Source of the DNA: an uncultured Carboxylicivirga sp. | GTDB lineage: Bacteria; Bacteroidota; Bacteroidia; Bacteroidales; Marinilabiliaceae | DNA: 64,000 bases | Assembly: GCF_963668385.1 (NCBI RefSeq) | Contig: NZ_OY764327.1 | Coordinates: forward strand, 5,960,724-6,024,723 | Reading direction: 5' to 3' | In this document: one piece after another, positions 28,454 to 37,420 of the stretch | Layout: every line of letters begins with the position of its first letter | Position numbering within the stretch: the stretch's first letter is position 1 | Program-made: the position numbers and the translations under genes | Notes under the pieces: model-generated | Seen by the model: only the letters and a program-made list of their open reading frames with translations | Database searches by the model: none | Told to the model about the DNA's origin: nothing

Positions 28454-28490
28454 AAAAGGCGATAATCGAATAATTCGATTACCGCCTTTA
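28454..28490 (-). terminator. Terminator after the yebC-like gene
   Basis: A 16-bp nearly perfect stem: AAAGGCGgTAATCGAA against TTCGATTAtCGCCTTT (one mismatch-type wobble), followed on the minus strand by T residues. Confidence 0.8.
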
Positions 28491-28509
28491 AACATTATAA
28501 TTAATTTAC

Positions 28510-29220
28510 CTATTTAATATTGTTGAAGACGTTGGTTACATCATCATCTTCTTCAAACTTAGCCAATAATTTATCAATTTCGGTTTGCTGTTCCTCGGTT
28601 AGTTCTTTTGTATCCTGAGGGATGCGTTCAAACTCCGCATTTTCAATTTCAAAACCGGCTTCTTCAAGGTATTTCTGAATAGGCCCGAATGATTCAAAGC
28701 CGCCATACACCATCATATACCCCTCATCCTCAAAAATCTCATCAATTCCGAAATCGATCATTTCAAGCTCAAGCTCTTCCAAATCGATGCCATCTTTCAT
28801 CTTTACTTTGAAGTGACATTTATGCTCAAACATGTAATCAACACAGCCAGTTGTACCTAATGAACCGCCATACTTATTAAAGTAACTTCGCACGTTGGCA
28901 ACTGTACGGGTTGAATTATCAGTTGCTGTTTCCACCATAAAAGCAGTACCAAAAGGACCGTATCCTTCATATACAATTTCTTTATAATCTTCAGTATCCT
29001 TACTGGTAGCTTTTTTAATGGCTCGTTCAACATTATCCTTAGGCATGTTGGCTGCCTTAGCATTCTGAATCAACACACGCAAACGGGAGTTACTTTGCGG
29101 ATCAGGGCCTGCTTCCTTTACACAGATAGTAATTTGCTTTCCAATCTTTGTAAACGTCTTGGCCATTGTTCCCCAACGTTTTAATTTAGTGGCCTTTCTA
29201 TATTCAAATGCGCGTCCCAT
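28510..29220 (-). CDS. YebC/PmpR-family regulator (TACO1-like)
   Basis: 236 residues, within the family range of 235-250. The N-terminus MGRAFEYRKATKLKRWGTMAKTFTKIGKQI is the Bacteroidota variant of the YebC opening. PQSNSRLRVLIQNAKAANMPKDNVERAIKKA and YEGYGPFGTAFMVE are highly typical. Members act as transcription factors (PmpR) or as translation factors that relieve stalling at proline stretches (TACO1/YebC). Which role applies here cannot be told. Single gene with its own terminator. Confidence 0.93.
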   Translation of the reverse strand: MGRAFEYRKATKLKRWGTMAKTFTKIGKQITICVKEAGPDPQSNSRLRVLIQNAKAANMPKDNVERAIKKATSKDTEDYKEIVYEGYGPFGTAFMVETATDNSTRTVANVRSYFNKYGGSLGTTGCVDYMFEHKCHFKVKMKDGIDLEELELEMIDFGIDEIFEDEGYMMVYGGFESFGPIQKYLEEAGFEIENAEFERIPQDTKELTEEQQTEIDKLLAKFEEDDDVTNVFNNIK

Positions 29221-29378
29221 TATATTATATTAATCTGGTTTTTAATAAAAATGCAAATTTAAGCCTCATTTTTTAATTTTAATACTTCTTGCAAAAATTT
29301 ATTAACTTAAAAACAACAGATACACCATATATTAAGCCTTCGAGGCACTCTGAAATTTTTAGATAGCAGGTATTTTGT

Positions 29379-29386
29379 TACTTTTG
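29379..29386 (+). promoter_or_regulatory. -7 element of the small RHH-like gene
   Basis: TACTTTTG matches TAnnTTTG exactly and lies 22 bp before the ATG at 29408. A TTTG at -33 is not evident. Confidence 0.4.
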
Positions 29387-29407
29387 TGAGCACAAGCGAA
29401 TCAGCGC

Positions 29408-29659
29408 ATGACGAAAAAGGATAAAAAGAAAGAACTGGCAATATTAAACCGAGATAAGGCTTTGATTAGAAAACACAAAGCTACCTTTTTACTAAATGAT
29501 AAGGAGAATGAAGCGGTTGAAGCATATTGTAAAAAATACAAAATTGGCAACAAATCGAAGTTTATGCGCGAAGCTGTAATGAGAATAGTAATGGAGCAAT
29601 TTTTAGAAGATTACCCCACCCTATTTGAAAAACAAGATCTGGATCGCTTAATCACATAA
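29408..29659 (+). CDS. Small conserved protein, ribbon-helix-helix-like
   Basis: 83 residues. It opens with a lysine-rich stretch (MTKKDKKKELAILNRDKALI). The core KATFLLNDKENEAVEAYCKKYKIGNKSKFMREAVM has the pattern of a beta strand followed by two helices, as in Arc/MetJ ribbon-helix-helix DNA-binding proteins. The function is not known; DNA binding is inferred only from this pattern. It has a plausible -7 element just upstream and converges on the flavodoxin gene with 2 bp between stop codons. Confidence 0.7.
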   Translation: MTKKDKKKELAILNRDKALIRKHKATFLLNDKENEAVEAYCKKYKIGNKSKFMREAVMRIVMEQFLEDYPTLFEKQDLDRLIT

Positions 29660-29661
29660 AT

Positions 29662-30162
29662 TTACAGATCCAACTCTTTTTTAAGTTGAGCAACCCAATG
29701 CTCAATTCTGTAATCGCTCATATCAGGCTCATTATCCTCATCTAAAGCCAATCCCACAAAACAATCGTCAATCACAGCTTCTGATTCGGAAAAATCATAA
29801 CCTTCAGTCGACCAACTTCCAATTATTTTCCAACCTTTATCTGCAATCAAATGATAAAGACTTCCCATACCATTGCAAAAAGTATCAGGATAAGTTTGCT
29901 GATCCCCACATCCAAACAAGGCAAATGTTTTGTCTTTCAAATCGAGGGATAAAAGTAAATCAACAAACATTTCAAAATCATCCTGCATATTACCCACTCC
30001 CCAGGTAGAAGTTCCTAAAATGATTAAATCGTATTTTAGTATATCACTACTCCGTAGGTCAATAACAGAACGACATTCAGCACCCGGCCAATTTTTCTGT
30101 ATTTTTTCTGCTACAAAATGAGTATTACCTAATGATGATCCGTAAAATATAGCGGTTTTCAT
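29662..30162 (-). CDS. fldA: Flavodoxin (long-chain)
   Basis: 166 residues. The FMN phosphate loop is GSSLGNT at 8-14 (a variant of the usual TGNT), followed by the isoalloxazine-flanking loops GTSTWGVGNMQDDFEMF and GCGDQQTYPDTFCNGMG. These are the 60s and 90s loops of long-chain flavodoxins. The protein is a low-potential one-electron carrier replacing ferredoxin, usually under iron limitation. It is a single gene, 47 bp from the O-methyltransferase gene upstream on the same strand, perhaps co-transcribed. Confidence 0.93.
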   Translation of the reverse strand: MKTAIFYGSSLGNTHFVAEKIQKNWPGAECRSVIDLRSSDILKYDLIILGTSTWGVGNMQDDFEMFVDLLLSLDLKDKTFALFGCGDQQTYPDTFCNGMGSLYHLIADKGWKIIGSWSTEGYDFSESEAVIDDCFVGLALDEDNEPDMSDYRIEHWVAQLKKELDL

Positions 30163-30209
30163 GTTTTAATTAATTGTTTTGTGAAAAACGTACCAAAACA
30201 ACAAAAGGT

Positions 30210-30854
30210 TTAGTGTTTTTTGCGGATAAGAAAAATACCATCTCTTATAGGTAAAATCACTTTCTCAACCCGATCATCGTTTTTTACCTTATTATTAAAA
30301 TCAAGTATTCCTTTGGTATAACGATCGTTCTTTTTCAACTCCTGCACAATTTTACCATCCCACAATATATTATCAGCCAATATATAACCTCCGGGAGATA
30401 TTTTATCAATCAATAAATCGTAATACGCAGGATAAACACGCTTATCGCCATCCATAAAAACCAAATCGTAGGTTTTATTCAAAGTAGGAATTACGTCTAA
30501 AGCATCTCCAATAATCATCGTAATTTTTTTATCAAACCCCGATTTTTGAAGAAATGGTTTCACAAAAGGTTCCAATTCATCATTGATTTCAATAGTATCA
30601 ATGTGAGAACCCTCTTTTTCAAGACCTTGCGCCATACTTATAGCCGAATAACCTGTAAATGTTCCAATTTCCAAAACATTCATGGGAGCAATCATTTGCA
30701 CCAACATTTTTAATATTTGCCCCTGCACATGCCCACTTAACATACGAGGCTGCAACATTTTAATGTGCGTTTGACGGTTAAGTTCCTTCAAAACATCACT
30801 CTCTTCATCTATATGATCTAATATATATTGTTCGAGTTCGATAGAATACTCCAT
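30210..30854 (-). CDS. Class I SAM-dependent O-methyltransferase (family 3)
   Basis: 214 residues with the family-3 (catechol/caffeoyl-CoA-like) arrangement: NVLEIGTFTGYSAISMA as motif I, the acidic SAM-ribose site HIDTIEINDE, and the metal-binding region DLVFMDGDKRVYPAYYD followed by GGYILADNILWDGKI. Such enzymes methylate hydroxyl groups on small aromatic or other metabolites; the substrate is unknown. It is 2 bp downstream of the M16 peptidase gene, so the two are in one transcription unit. Confidence 0.9.
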   Translation of the reverse strand: MEYSIELEQYILDHIDEESDVLKELNRQTHIKMLQPRMLSGHVQGQILKMLVQMIAPMNVLEIGTFTGYSAISMAQGLEKEGSHIDTIEINDELEPFVKPFLQKSGFDKKITMIIGDALDVIPTLNKTYDLVFMDGDKRVYPAYYDLLIDKISPGGYILADNILWDGKIVQELKKNDRYTKGILDFNNKVKNDDRVEKVILPIRDGIFLIRKKH

Positions 30855-30856
30855 TC

Positions 30857-32077
30857 TTACTGATAAATTAAATACGACATCTGATTATCGGCCATCACTT
30901 CATTAGCGATATCAAGAAGCTCTTTTGCTGTTATGGAATCAATCTTTTTATATACCTTATCCAAACTATCAACCTGATCATACAACAAATAACTTTTACC
31001 CATATTCAGCATTAGATTCTCTCTGTTATCAGCCGATATAGCCATTTGTCCTTTCAACTGACGAATTGCTTTATGCAATTGCAATGTTCCCAGCTCCTTA
31101 GTTTTAAGCTTTTTCAATTCTCGATCTACTATAGAAAACGAACGATGCAGATTTTCCTGATCGGTGCCAAAATAAATCGAAAACACACCCGTACCATAGT
31201 AAGGAGCATAACTAGACTCTACATTATAAGCAATACCATTTTTTTCACGCAAAGCCATATTCAACCTCGAATTCATACCTGGCCCTCCCAACAAATTATT
31301 TAATAAATGAAGATGCATTCTGTTAGGATGCTTAAAATCATAGGCAACATTTCCTATTATTACGTGGCTTTGATGCGTATCTTTTTCAATTGTCAATGAT
31401 TGAGGCGTATAAGGTAACACTTCTGGACGTTCATGCTGACGTAAATTTATAGGCACAGGCCCCAAATATTTCTCAGCCCAAGCCACTATTTTTTTAAATG
31501 ATACATTACCAACACTGGCAAATACCATTTGATCGGTATTGTAATTTCGATTGATAAACTGCTCAATTTGTTTTTTTCCAAATGACTTTAAATGTTTAGG
31601 TGTTCCTAAAATATTTCTTCCCATTGGATCGTTGGCAAATACCATTTCTTCAAACTCATCAAAAATCAGTTCTGCTGGACTATCTTTATAGGAATTAATC
31701 TCGTCAACAATTACTTCTTTTTCTTTTTCAATTTCTTTAGCCGGAAATACCGAATTGAATGTTATATCCTGAATCAATTCAATTGCCCGCTGAAAATCCT
31801 GTTTTAGAAAAGAAGCGTAAATACAAGTTTCTTCCTTAGTTGTATAGGCGTTTAACTCTCCCCCCACATCATCTAAACGACTTAAAATATGATATGCCTT
31901 TCGCTTTTTTGTACCTTTAAAAACAACATGCTCGATAAAATGAGCCATACCATGCTCACTCTCTTCCTCATCCCTCGATCCGGTATTAATAATTAACCCA
32001 CAATATCCCACATGCGACTTATCTTGCTTGTGAATGATGCGAATGCCATTAGGCAATGTAAAATTCTGATATTCCAT
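30857..32077 (-). CDS. M16-family zinc peptidase (processing-peptidase-like)
   Basis: 406 residues from the ATG at 32077 (MEYQNFTLPNGIRIIHK); the longer frame uses TTG. The inverted zinc motif HFIEH is at 46-50 (His46, Glu49, His50), with the third ligand Glu in the downstream KEKEVIVDEINSY segment. The C-terminal half is the inactive M16 domain (GGPGMNSRLNMALREKNGIAY). The protein is of the pitrilysin/MPP-beta size class and carries no signal peptide, so it probably degrades peptides in the cytoplasm. It may be translationally linked to the O-methyltransferase gene 2 bp downstream. Confidence 0.92.
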   Translation of the reverse strand: MEYQNFTLPNGIRIIHKQDKSHVGYCGLIINTGSRDEEESEHGMAHFIEHVVFKGTKKRKAYHILSRLDDVGGELNAYTTKEETCIYASFLKQDFQRAIELIQDITFNSVFPAKEIEKEKEVIVDEINSYKDSPAELIFDEFEEMVFANDPMGRNILGTPKHLKSFGKKQIEQFINRNYNTDQMVFASVGNVSFKKIVAWAEKYLGPVPINLRQHERPEVLPYTPQSLTIEKDTHQSHVIIGNVAYDFKHPNRMHLHLLNNLLGGPGMNSRLNMALREKNGIAYNVESSYAPYYGTGVFSIYFGTDQENLHRSFSIVDRELKKLKTKELGTLQLHKAIRQLKGQMAISADNRENLMLNMGKSYLLYDQVDSLDKVYKKIDSITAKELLDIANEVMADNQMSYLIYQ

Positions 32078-32166
32078 TAAAAAATTTATGAGGCGCAAAA
32101 TTACTAAATATCAAGGAAATTAGCACAGCACTTACGAAAAAGAAAAAGTAAATTTTAAAAAATGAT

Positions 32167-32196
32167 TTTGTAGAAAGAAATCTTTCCGTATATTTG
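32167..32196 (+). promoter_or_regulatory. Promoter of the tRNA-Phe cluster
   Basis: TTTG (32167-32170), an 18-nt spacer, and TATATTTG (32189-32196) make a good Bacteroidota promoter. The start would lie about 50 nt before the first tRNA. Confidence 0.7.
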
Positions 32197-32255
32197 CACC
32201 GCATTTGAACGGAAATGCTCCTGAAAGCCCCGAAAAACGGGCGTTTTTAATGATT

Positions 32256-32328
<73 letters not shown>

Positions 32329-32329
32329 C

Positions 32330-32350
32330 CAGTCTTGAGAGACTGATTTT
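32330..32350 (+). terminator. Short hairpin after tRNA-Phe copy 1
   Basis: CAGTCT, loop TGAG, AGACTG (32330-32345), then ATTTT. Weak T tract; it may be a partial terminator or processing signal. Confidence 0.4.
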
Positions 32351-32405
32351 AGGGTTTGGTTCTGTGAGGACAGAATCAATATTAAAGGGTAAAGGGTTAT
32401 TGTTC

Positions 32406-32431
32406 GTTATTTTTACTTCGGTAGAAATAAC
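32406..32431 (+). other. UUCG-loop hairpin abutting tRNA-Phe copy 2
   Basis: GTTATTTTTAC, loop TTCG, GTAGAAATAAC: an 11-bp stem with one G-T wobble, ending 2 nt before the mature 5' end of copy 2. A related hairpin precedes copy 3. Confidence 0.6.
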
Positions 32432-32433
32432 AT

Positions 32434-32506
<73 letters not shown>

Positions 32507-32510
32507 CGCA

Positions 32511-32543
32511 AAAGGTTGATTTAAACAAGTCAACCTTTTTTTA
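32511..32543 (+). terminator. Terminator after tRNA-Phe copy 2
   Basis: AAAGGTTGA (32511-32519) pairs with TCAACCTTT (32530-32538), followed by a T tract. Confidence 0.8.
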
Positions 32544-32600
32544 ACTCTTTAAAATATGCTTCTGTATAATCAGAAACATACTTACTCAATAATTATTGTC

Positions 32601-32625
32601 GTTATTTTTACTTCGTACTAATAAC
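32601..32625 (+). other. Hairpin abutting tRNA-Phe copy 3
   Basis: GTTATTTTTAC, loop TTC, GTACTAATAAC: same position and nearly same left arm as the hairpin before copy 2, with two unpaired positions. Confidence 0.5.
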
Positions 32626-32627
32626 AA

Positions 32628-32700
<73 letters not shown>

Positions 32701-32703
32701 CAC

Positions 32704-32737
32704 AAAGGTTGATTTCATTTGAAGTCAACCTTTTTTT
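32704..32737 (+). terminator. Terminator after tRNA-Phe copy 3
   Basis: AAAGGTTGA (32704-32712) pairs with TCAACCTTT (32725-32733), followed by T residues. Near-copy of the terminator after tRNA copy 2. Confidence 0.85.
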
Positions 32738-32835
32738 GTATATTCAAATCCAACAAATCATCATTAAAGCTAACTATTTAAGTATAATCTATTGAGGCAA
32801 TCTTAATTAGAACACTATTAATCAACGACCTTTAC

Positions 32836-33483
32836 ATGGATATTACAAACACAACTCTTGTAAATTGGAGTGATTTCTTTAATCTACTAATCCGATTTTC
32901 ATTCAACTTAATCGTCACTCTACTTTTAGTAAGAGTAATCTATTACCAAACAGCACGTCGAAAAGATTACTTATTTACATTTTTATTAATAGGTACAATA
33001 ATCTTTTTACTTTGCTTTCTTCTTGAGAGCGTAAAGCTTCAGCTAGGATTTGCACTAGGCCTATTTGCCATTTTTGGCATTATACGGTACAGAACCACCC
33101 AAATGCCAATTAAAGAGATGACCTATCTATTCCTAACTATTGGAATAGCTGTTATTAATGCACTAAGTAGCAGTAGTATTAGTTTTATCGAAATTGCTTT
33201 TACCAATCTGGTTATTTTAATTATTACGTATGGGTTGGAAAGAATATGGTTATTAAAGCACGAATCGAGCAAATTAATTATTTACGATAAAATTGAACTA
33301 ATAAAAACAAGCAAACGAAAAGAGCTAATTGAAGATTTAATAGATAGAACGAATCTACCAATCCATCGTATTGACATCGGAAAAATCAATTTTTTACGAG
33401 ACACTGCTGAAGTAATCGTTTACTATTACACCGACGATATCAGCAATGTAAATATGAGCGAAATAACTGACGATGACGATTAA
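32836..33483 (+). CDS. DUF4956 membrane protein
   Basis: 215 residues. Four hydrophobic segments lie in the first about 140 residues (around 15-38, 45-65, 68-85 and 95-140), with the family motif LGLFAIFGIIRYRTTQMPIKEMTYLF, followed by a soluble C-terminal domain (about 145-215) ending in an acidic tail DDDD. The motif assigns it to DUF4956. Members are often found beside genes for VTC-type polyphosphate polymerases; none is present here. Molecular function is unknown. It is a single gene with a bidirectional terminator downstream. Confidence 0.85.
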   Translation: MDITNTTLVNWSDFFNLLIRFSFNLIVTLLLVRVIYYQTARRKDYLFTFLLIGTIIFLLCFLLESVKLQLGFALGLFAIFGIIRYRTTQMPIKEMTYLFLTIGIAVINALSSSSISFIEIAFTNLVILIITYGLERIWLLKHESSKLIIYDKIELIKTSKRKELIEDLIDRTNLPIHRIDIGKINFLRDTAEVIVYYYTDDISNVNMSEITDDDD

Positions 33484-33508
33484 TAAACAACCCAAAGTAA
33501 CAAAAACA

Positions 33509-33541
33509 AAAGAGCCGCTCCCTCAAGGAACGGCTCTTTCT
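33509..33541. terminator. Bidirectional terminator
   Basis: AAAGAGCCG (33509-33517) pairs with CGGCTCTTT (33531-33539). It separates the convergent DUF4956 and outer-membrane protein genes. Confidence 0.85.
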
Positions 33542-33557
33542 ACTGTAAACAATTAAT

Positions 33558-34370
33558 CTAAAATTTAAATCCAATTTTCAGAACCGGCTCGGCAAAAATT
33601 GTAGTAACATGCGATGCTGCTTCCTGAGCTTCCATTCCTTGCTGATGAAAAATGCGCTTTACATTATACATGTAAGACACTGTTTTTATTTCAAAACCAA
33701 AGAAGAAACCTTCAGCCAGATAATAATCTACCCCTCCGACTAAACTACCACCAAAAGCATATACTTCTCCACGACGAGTATCGTAAGTGGGAATTACCTC
33801 TCCATTACCATCAAGCCCCCTGTATCCATCATATATCTCCATCTGACCATACACTCCGTTTGCCTGAACGCCCGCATACGGAAATAATCTGGGAACTTTT
33901 GTTGCGAAGTAATAATCGGCACCTACGTCACCATAAAATTGCATTGTAGTTCTGCCTTCTAAGTGCGCATATCCAGGAATTGCTGTACCGGGATAATCGT
34001 AATAAACACTACCAACACCTTCCACTGCATCTCGTGAAGGAGAACTTACAATCATCCCTCCACCTGCTAATCTCAGTGCTATATTCGAAGTTAAGAAATA
34101 TTTACCCTCAACACCAATGGCATTTACAATACTATTGCCATCACTATAAAACGAACTTCTTGAAACAGGCTGGCCAATACTTACTGAGTTTGAAGACATA
34201 CCTGCATTTACTTCATAGTAGCTTAACGAAGGATAATCAACAGACTTACCCAACCGCAACGATATCGTTTTATCTCCTGCCTGAGGCGCATATTCCTGAG
34301 CTTCTGCTTGTGTATAACCTCCCATAACCAGAAGCATACACAATACTTTTACTATTATTTTTCTATTCAT
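33558..34370 (-). CDS. Outer-membrane beta-barrel protein, paralogue 1
   Basis: 270 residues with a signal peptide ending at AEA-QEYAPQ (about residue 24). The rest is made of alternating beta strands rich in Tyr/Gly/Phe, and the last residue is Phe after KIGFK, as expected for a BAM-inserted barrel. A likely size is 8-10 strands. No enzymatic motif is seen. The gene follows a coiled-coil lipoprotein gene by 76 bp, and the same pair is repeated upstream at 36540-38971; over the last 150 residues the two barrels are nearly identical. A joint function of barrel and coiled-coil lipoprotein in the envelope is likely, but unknown. Confidence 0.8.
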   Translation of the reverse strand: MNRKIIVKVLCMLLVMGGYTQAEAQEYAPQAGDKTISLRLGKSVDYPSLSYYEVNAGMSSNSVSIGQPVSRSSFYSDGNSIVNAIGVEGKYFLTSNIALRLAGGGMIVSSPSRDAVEGVGSVYYDYPGTAIPGYAHLEGRTTMQFYGDVGADYYFATKVPRLFPYAGVQANGVYGQMEIYDGYRGLDGNGEVIPTYDTRRGEVYAFGGSLVGGVDYYLAEGFFFGFEIKTVSYMYNVKRIFHQQGMEAQEAASHVTTIFAEPVLKIGFKF

Positions 34371-34446
34371 ATCAGGCTTTTATTTTTAGGATTAAACTTC
34401 TAAAGAGGCCGCCATTAATAGTCGGCCCACAAACCTCTCCTAAATA

Positions 34447-35997
34447 TTACTCGCCCAATTCAGCGTCTATCAAGGCTTTTAATTCAGCCGCCATAGCTTC
34501 AAGTATTTGTAATTCAGCTTGAAGATTAGCAATATATTCTTCTTGGTATGCTATTTCGTTTTCCCAACTTGTTGATTCCATATCTATTTGAGCAATTTGA
34601 TATTCTAAATCAGCAATATTATTTTCCAAATCTTCAATTTTATTCTGAAGATTTTCAAGTGATGACTCAAGAGCACTTACAACCCAACTAACATAACTTA
34701 GCTCATTACTCAACATATTATATTCATCCCACAATGCGACATATTCATCATATAACGTATTAGCTAATTCATCAGCCTCTTCATAAGTTGCTTTTGCTGT
34801 AAAATAAGCTGCTTGTAATGCTGCAATTCCTGCTGAAACATTATCTCCACCAATCATAGTTTTATAATAAGCAACAACAGCCTCTACGGTACCTTTTGCA
34901 ATTGTGGCTTCTTCTTTTTGCTCATCAGTACTTCCTGCATCAGCTATAATTGCGTCATAATAAGCGATTGAATAATAATAATCACTAGAAGATACTAATT
35001 CACGATCCACTGCATTAATTGCATCAGAATCAATATACTCAGAACCAACAACATCATCACTTTCGAAAAACTCAATATAGCCTTGATACATTAAACCATC
35101 ATCATAAGCATCATAAGCATCTTCCATTGCATCATAAGCTTCATCTCTAGCCTGATCAGCCATTCCGTATTCATACCACTTCTCTTCACTTTCGGCATAT
35201 TTATCAGTATAAGCTACTCGAAGAACTTCATAATTATTTTCAGCTTCCAACAAAGCAGCAGCCTTAGCCTCAACGTCACCAGTTGCACTTTGAAGTAATG
35301 TCAATGCATCATTTGCATAAGTCAACTCGGCCTCTTTACGCCCTTTTCGTAAAGCTTTTTCAGCCAAACTTTCTCCATAATCACCATCATACAATTGCAT
35401 CCATGATAATTCTATCTGTGCACTTGCAATATTTCTATTTAAAGAAAGAATATCATCCAACACATCTTCATAATCCCCCCAATACTCATCCAACGCAGGA
35501 TTATCAGTGGCATATCGCGCCATCATCATCTCATAATAAGCCTTAGCATCTTCTAACGCCAACTGAGCATCCATTAATTCTTGCTCTGCCTCTAAAGCAG
35601 CAATTGCCAAATCATTGGCCATTCGTGCCTGTTGCAACTCAAGCTCTGCCATCCAAAGTTCGTATTGAAGTTTCATTCGTTCTAACTCCAATGCATCTTC
35701 TTCGATTTGCATTGCAATTTCTAATTCTTTAAGCTGATTTTGCAGATTCTGATATTCAGTAATTGCTAATTCATGTTCGGCCTGCGCATTCATATATGCA
35801 GCCTGTGCATTTGTGTAATTAGCACTCGCTTGTGCCATCAACGCCTCCGCACTTGCTCTAGCCTGAATTAATGCAGCTTGTGCTTCTCGAATCGCCTTTA
35901 CTCCCTCAGCCTCTTCATTTTTAACACAACTTGTTAATGCAAATACAACCATCAGAGCGATGGCAAAACCATTTCTTGAAAATTTAACTGTTTTCAT
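34447..35997 (-). CDS. Coiled-coil lipoprotein, paralogue 1
   Basis: 516 residues. Signal peptide and lipobox LTSC (Cys24) followed by VKNEEAEGVKAIREAQA. Residues about 35-170 are a nearly uninterrupted Ala/Glu/Gln-rich heptad coiled coil. Then come a Tyr/Asp-rich middle (about 175-330), a conserved segment AVDRELVSSSDYYYSIAYYDAII and VEAVVAYYKTMIGGDN (about 330-385), and a second coiled coil (about 430-516) ending AELKALIDAELGE. The shape suggests an elongated antiparallel hairpin anchored in a membrane, possibly spanning the periplasm. No known family is recognised. The paralogue at 37421-38971 is also exactly 516 residues. It forms a pair with the outer-membrane barrel downstream. Confidence 0.8.
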   Translation of the reverse strand: MKTVKFSRNGFAIALMVVFALTSCVKNEEAEGVKAIREAQAALIQARASAEALMAQASANYTNAQAAYMNAQAEHELAITEYQNLQNQLKELEIAMQIEEDALELERMKLQYELWMAELELQQARMANDLAIAALEAEQELMDAQLALEDAKAYYEMMMARYATDNPALDEYWGDYEDVLDDILSLNRNIASAQIELSWMQLYDGDYGESLAEKALRKGRKEAELTYANDALTLLQSATGDVEAKAAALLEAENNYEVLRVAYTDKYAESEEKWYEYGMADQARDEAYDAMEDAYDAYDDGLMYQGYIEFFESDDVVGSEYIDSDAINAVDRELVSSSDYYYSIAYYDAIIADAGSTDEQKEEATIAKGTVEAVVAYYKTMIGGDNVSAGIAALQAAYFTAKATYEEADELANTLYDEYVALWDEYNMLSNELSYVSWVVSALESSLENLQNKIEDLENNIADLEYQIAQIDMESTSWENEIAYQEEYIANLQAELQILEAMAAELKALIDAELGE

Positions 35998-36487
35998 AGT
36001 TTTTTTTAGTTTGATTAATAAGGCGCAAAATAGCTGGAGACAGATACGAACCGCCAGTTAGCTTTGACGAAATGCTGATTTTTGTTGATTAAATTGAAAA
36101 TATTTTACTCACTTAGTGTTATTATTTAACATAACTCTCCATCCTCTTTGTCTTTAAATAGTCACTACTGAACAAAAATTAGTTTTGAAAACACGATATT
36201 TAATTCACTAATACCAGATAGTTAGCACACTATTACATTACTTATTTATTATTTTATTTACTTTAAAACACGTCTATTTATTAATAATTTTAAATATTCA
36301 TAACATAACCCTAATAACACATAGACATACATCAACTATTATACAAATAAACTTTACATCCATTATTAAATAATCAATTATACAAACTTAAAGAGAATGT
36401 ACTATTTTCGTTAACATAATCAGTTGTCGTCAGCAAAACAAACTTTTATTTTATCAACCTTCACTTTACATATGTTAACAAAATAAA
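35998..36487. other. Long AT-rich leader/intergenic region 1
   Basis: About 490 bp with no gene. On the minus strand GTCAAAGCTA (36068-36059) and, 26 nt later, TATTTTGCG (36032-36024) recur in the leader of the paralogous gene at 38971, about 60-80 bp before the start codon. The remainder (36100-36480) is very AT-rich and shows nothing recognisable. Confidence 0.5.
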
Positions 36488-36518
36488 AAAAAGGCTGCCT
36501 AAAAAAGACAGCCTTTTA
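36488..36518 (-). terminator. Terminator after barrel paralogue 2
   Basis: AAAAGGCTG (36489-36497) pairs with CAGCCTTTT (36509-36517) with A/T runs on both sides. Confidence 0.85.
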
Positions 36519-36539
36519 AATTCAATTAAGACTTATATT

Positions 36540-37346
36540 CTAAAACTTAAATCCAAGTTTTATTACAGGTTCTGCAAACAAAGAAGTTACATGAGAGTCA
36601 GCATCTTGCGCTTCCATTCCTTGTTGATGAAAAATACGCTTAACGTTATACATATATGACGCAGCTTTTATTTCAAAACCAAAGAAGAAACCTTCAGCCA
36701 GGTAATAATCAACACCCCCAACTAAACTTCCTCCAAAAGCATACACTTCTCCACGACGAGTATCGTAAGATGGAATCACCTGACCATTACCATCTAAACC
36801 ACGGTAACCATCTGAGATCTCCATTTGTCCATAAACACCATTACCTTGTAATCCAACATATGGAAACAGGCGAGGCACTTTAGTTGTAAAATAATAATCT
36901 ACACCTAAATCGCCATAAAACTGCATAGTGGTTCTTCCTTCCATATGAGCATAACCAGGTATTGCAGTTCCAGGATAATCATTGTAAACATCACCAACTC
37001 CTTCAACAGCATCCTGAGAAGGTGAACTAACCATCAAACCTCCTCCGGCAATACGCGCAGCTATATTAGAAGTAATAAAGTACTTAGCTTCAACTCCTAT
37101 AGCATTTACAATACTGCTGTTATCATTAAAAAATGATGATCTCGTTACAGGTTGTGCCATATTTACCGAAGAATTAGTAGTTCCTCTATTAACTTCATAA
37201 CTACTTAAAGATGGATAATCGACAGCTTTTCCTAATCGAAGCGACACAATCTTATCTCCTGCTTGTGGGGCATAGTCTTGTGCATTAATTGACAAACTAC
37301 ACAACCCCAATACACAAGCAATACTAAAAATTACTTTCTTTTTCAT
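36540..37346 (-). CDS. Outer-membrane beta-barrel protein, paralogue 2
   Basis: 268 residues, signal peptide ending near residue 22 (SINA-QDYAPQAGDK). Alignable with the protein at 33558-34370 from end to end without large gaps. The segments RRGEVYAFGGSLVGGVDYY and YNVKRIFHQQGMEAQ are identical, and differences cluster in the N-terminal third and in presumed loops. It ends in Phe like other outer-membrane barrels. The gene lies 74 bp downstream of its coiled-coil lipoprotein partner and is followed by a strong terminator, so the pair is a separate transcription unit. Confidence 0.8.
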   Translation of the reverse strand: MKKKVIFSIACVLGLCSLSINAQDYAPQAGDKIVSLRLGKAVDYPSLSSYEVNRGTTNSSVNMAQPVTRSSFFNDNSSIVNAIGVEAKYFITSNIAARIAGGGLMVSSPSQDAVEGVGDVYNDYPGTAIPGYAHMEGRTTMQFYGDLGVDYYFTTKVPRLFPYVGLQGNGVYGQMEISDGYRGLDGNGQVIPSYDTRRGEVYAFGGSLVGGVDYYLAEGFFFGFEIKAASYMYNVKRIFHQQGMEAQDADSHVTSLFAEPVIKLGFKF

Positions 37347-37420
37347 AATTGGCTTTTATTATTAGGATATTACTTTAAAGAAGGCTGGAGCAAAACTCCA
37401 ACCTATAACTTTCCTAGCAA

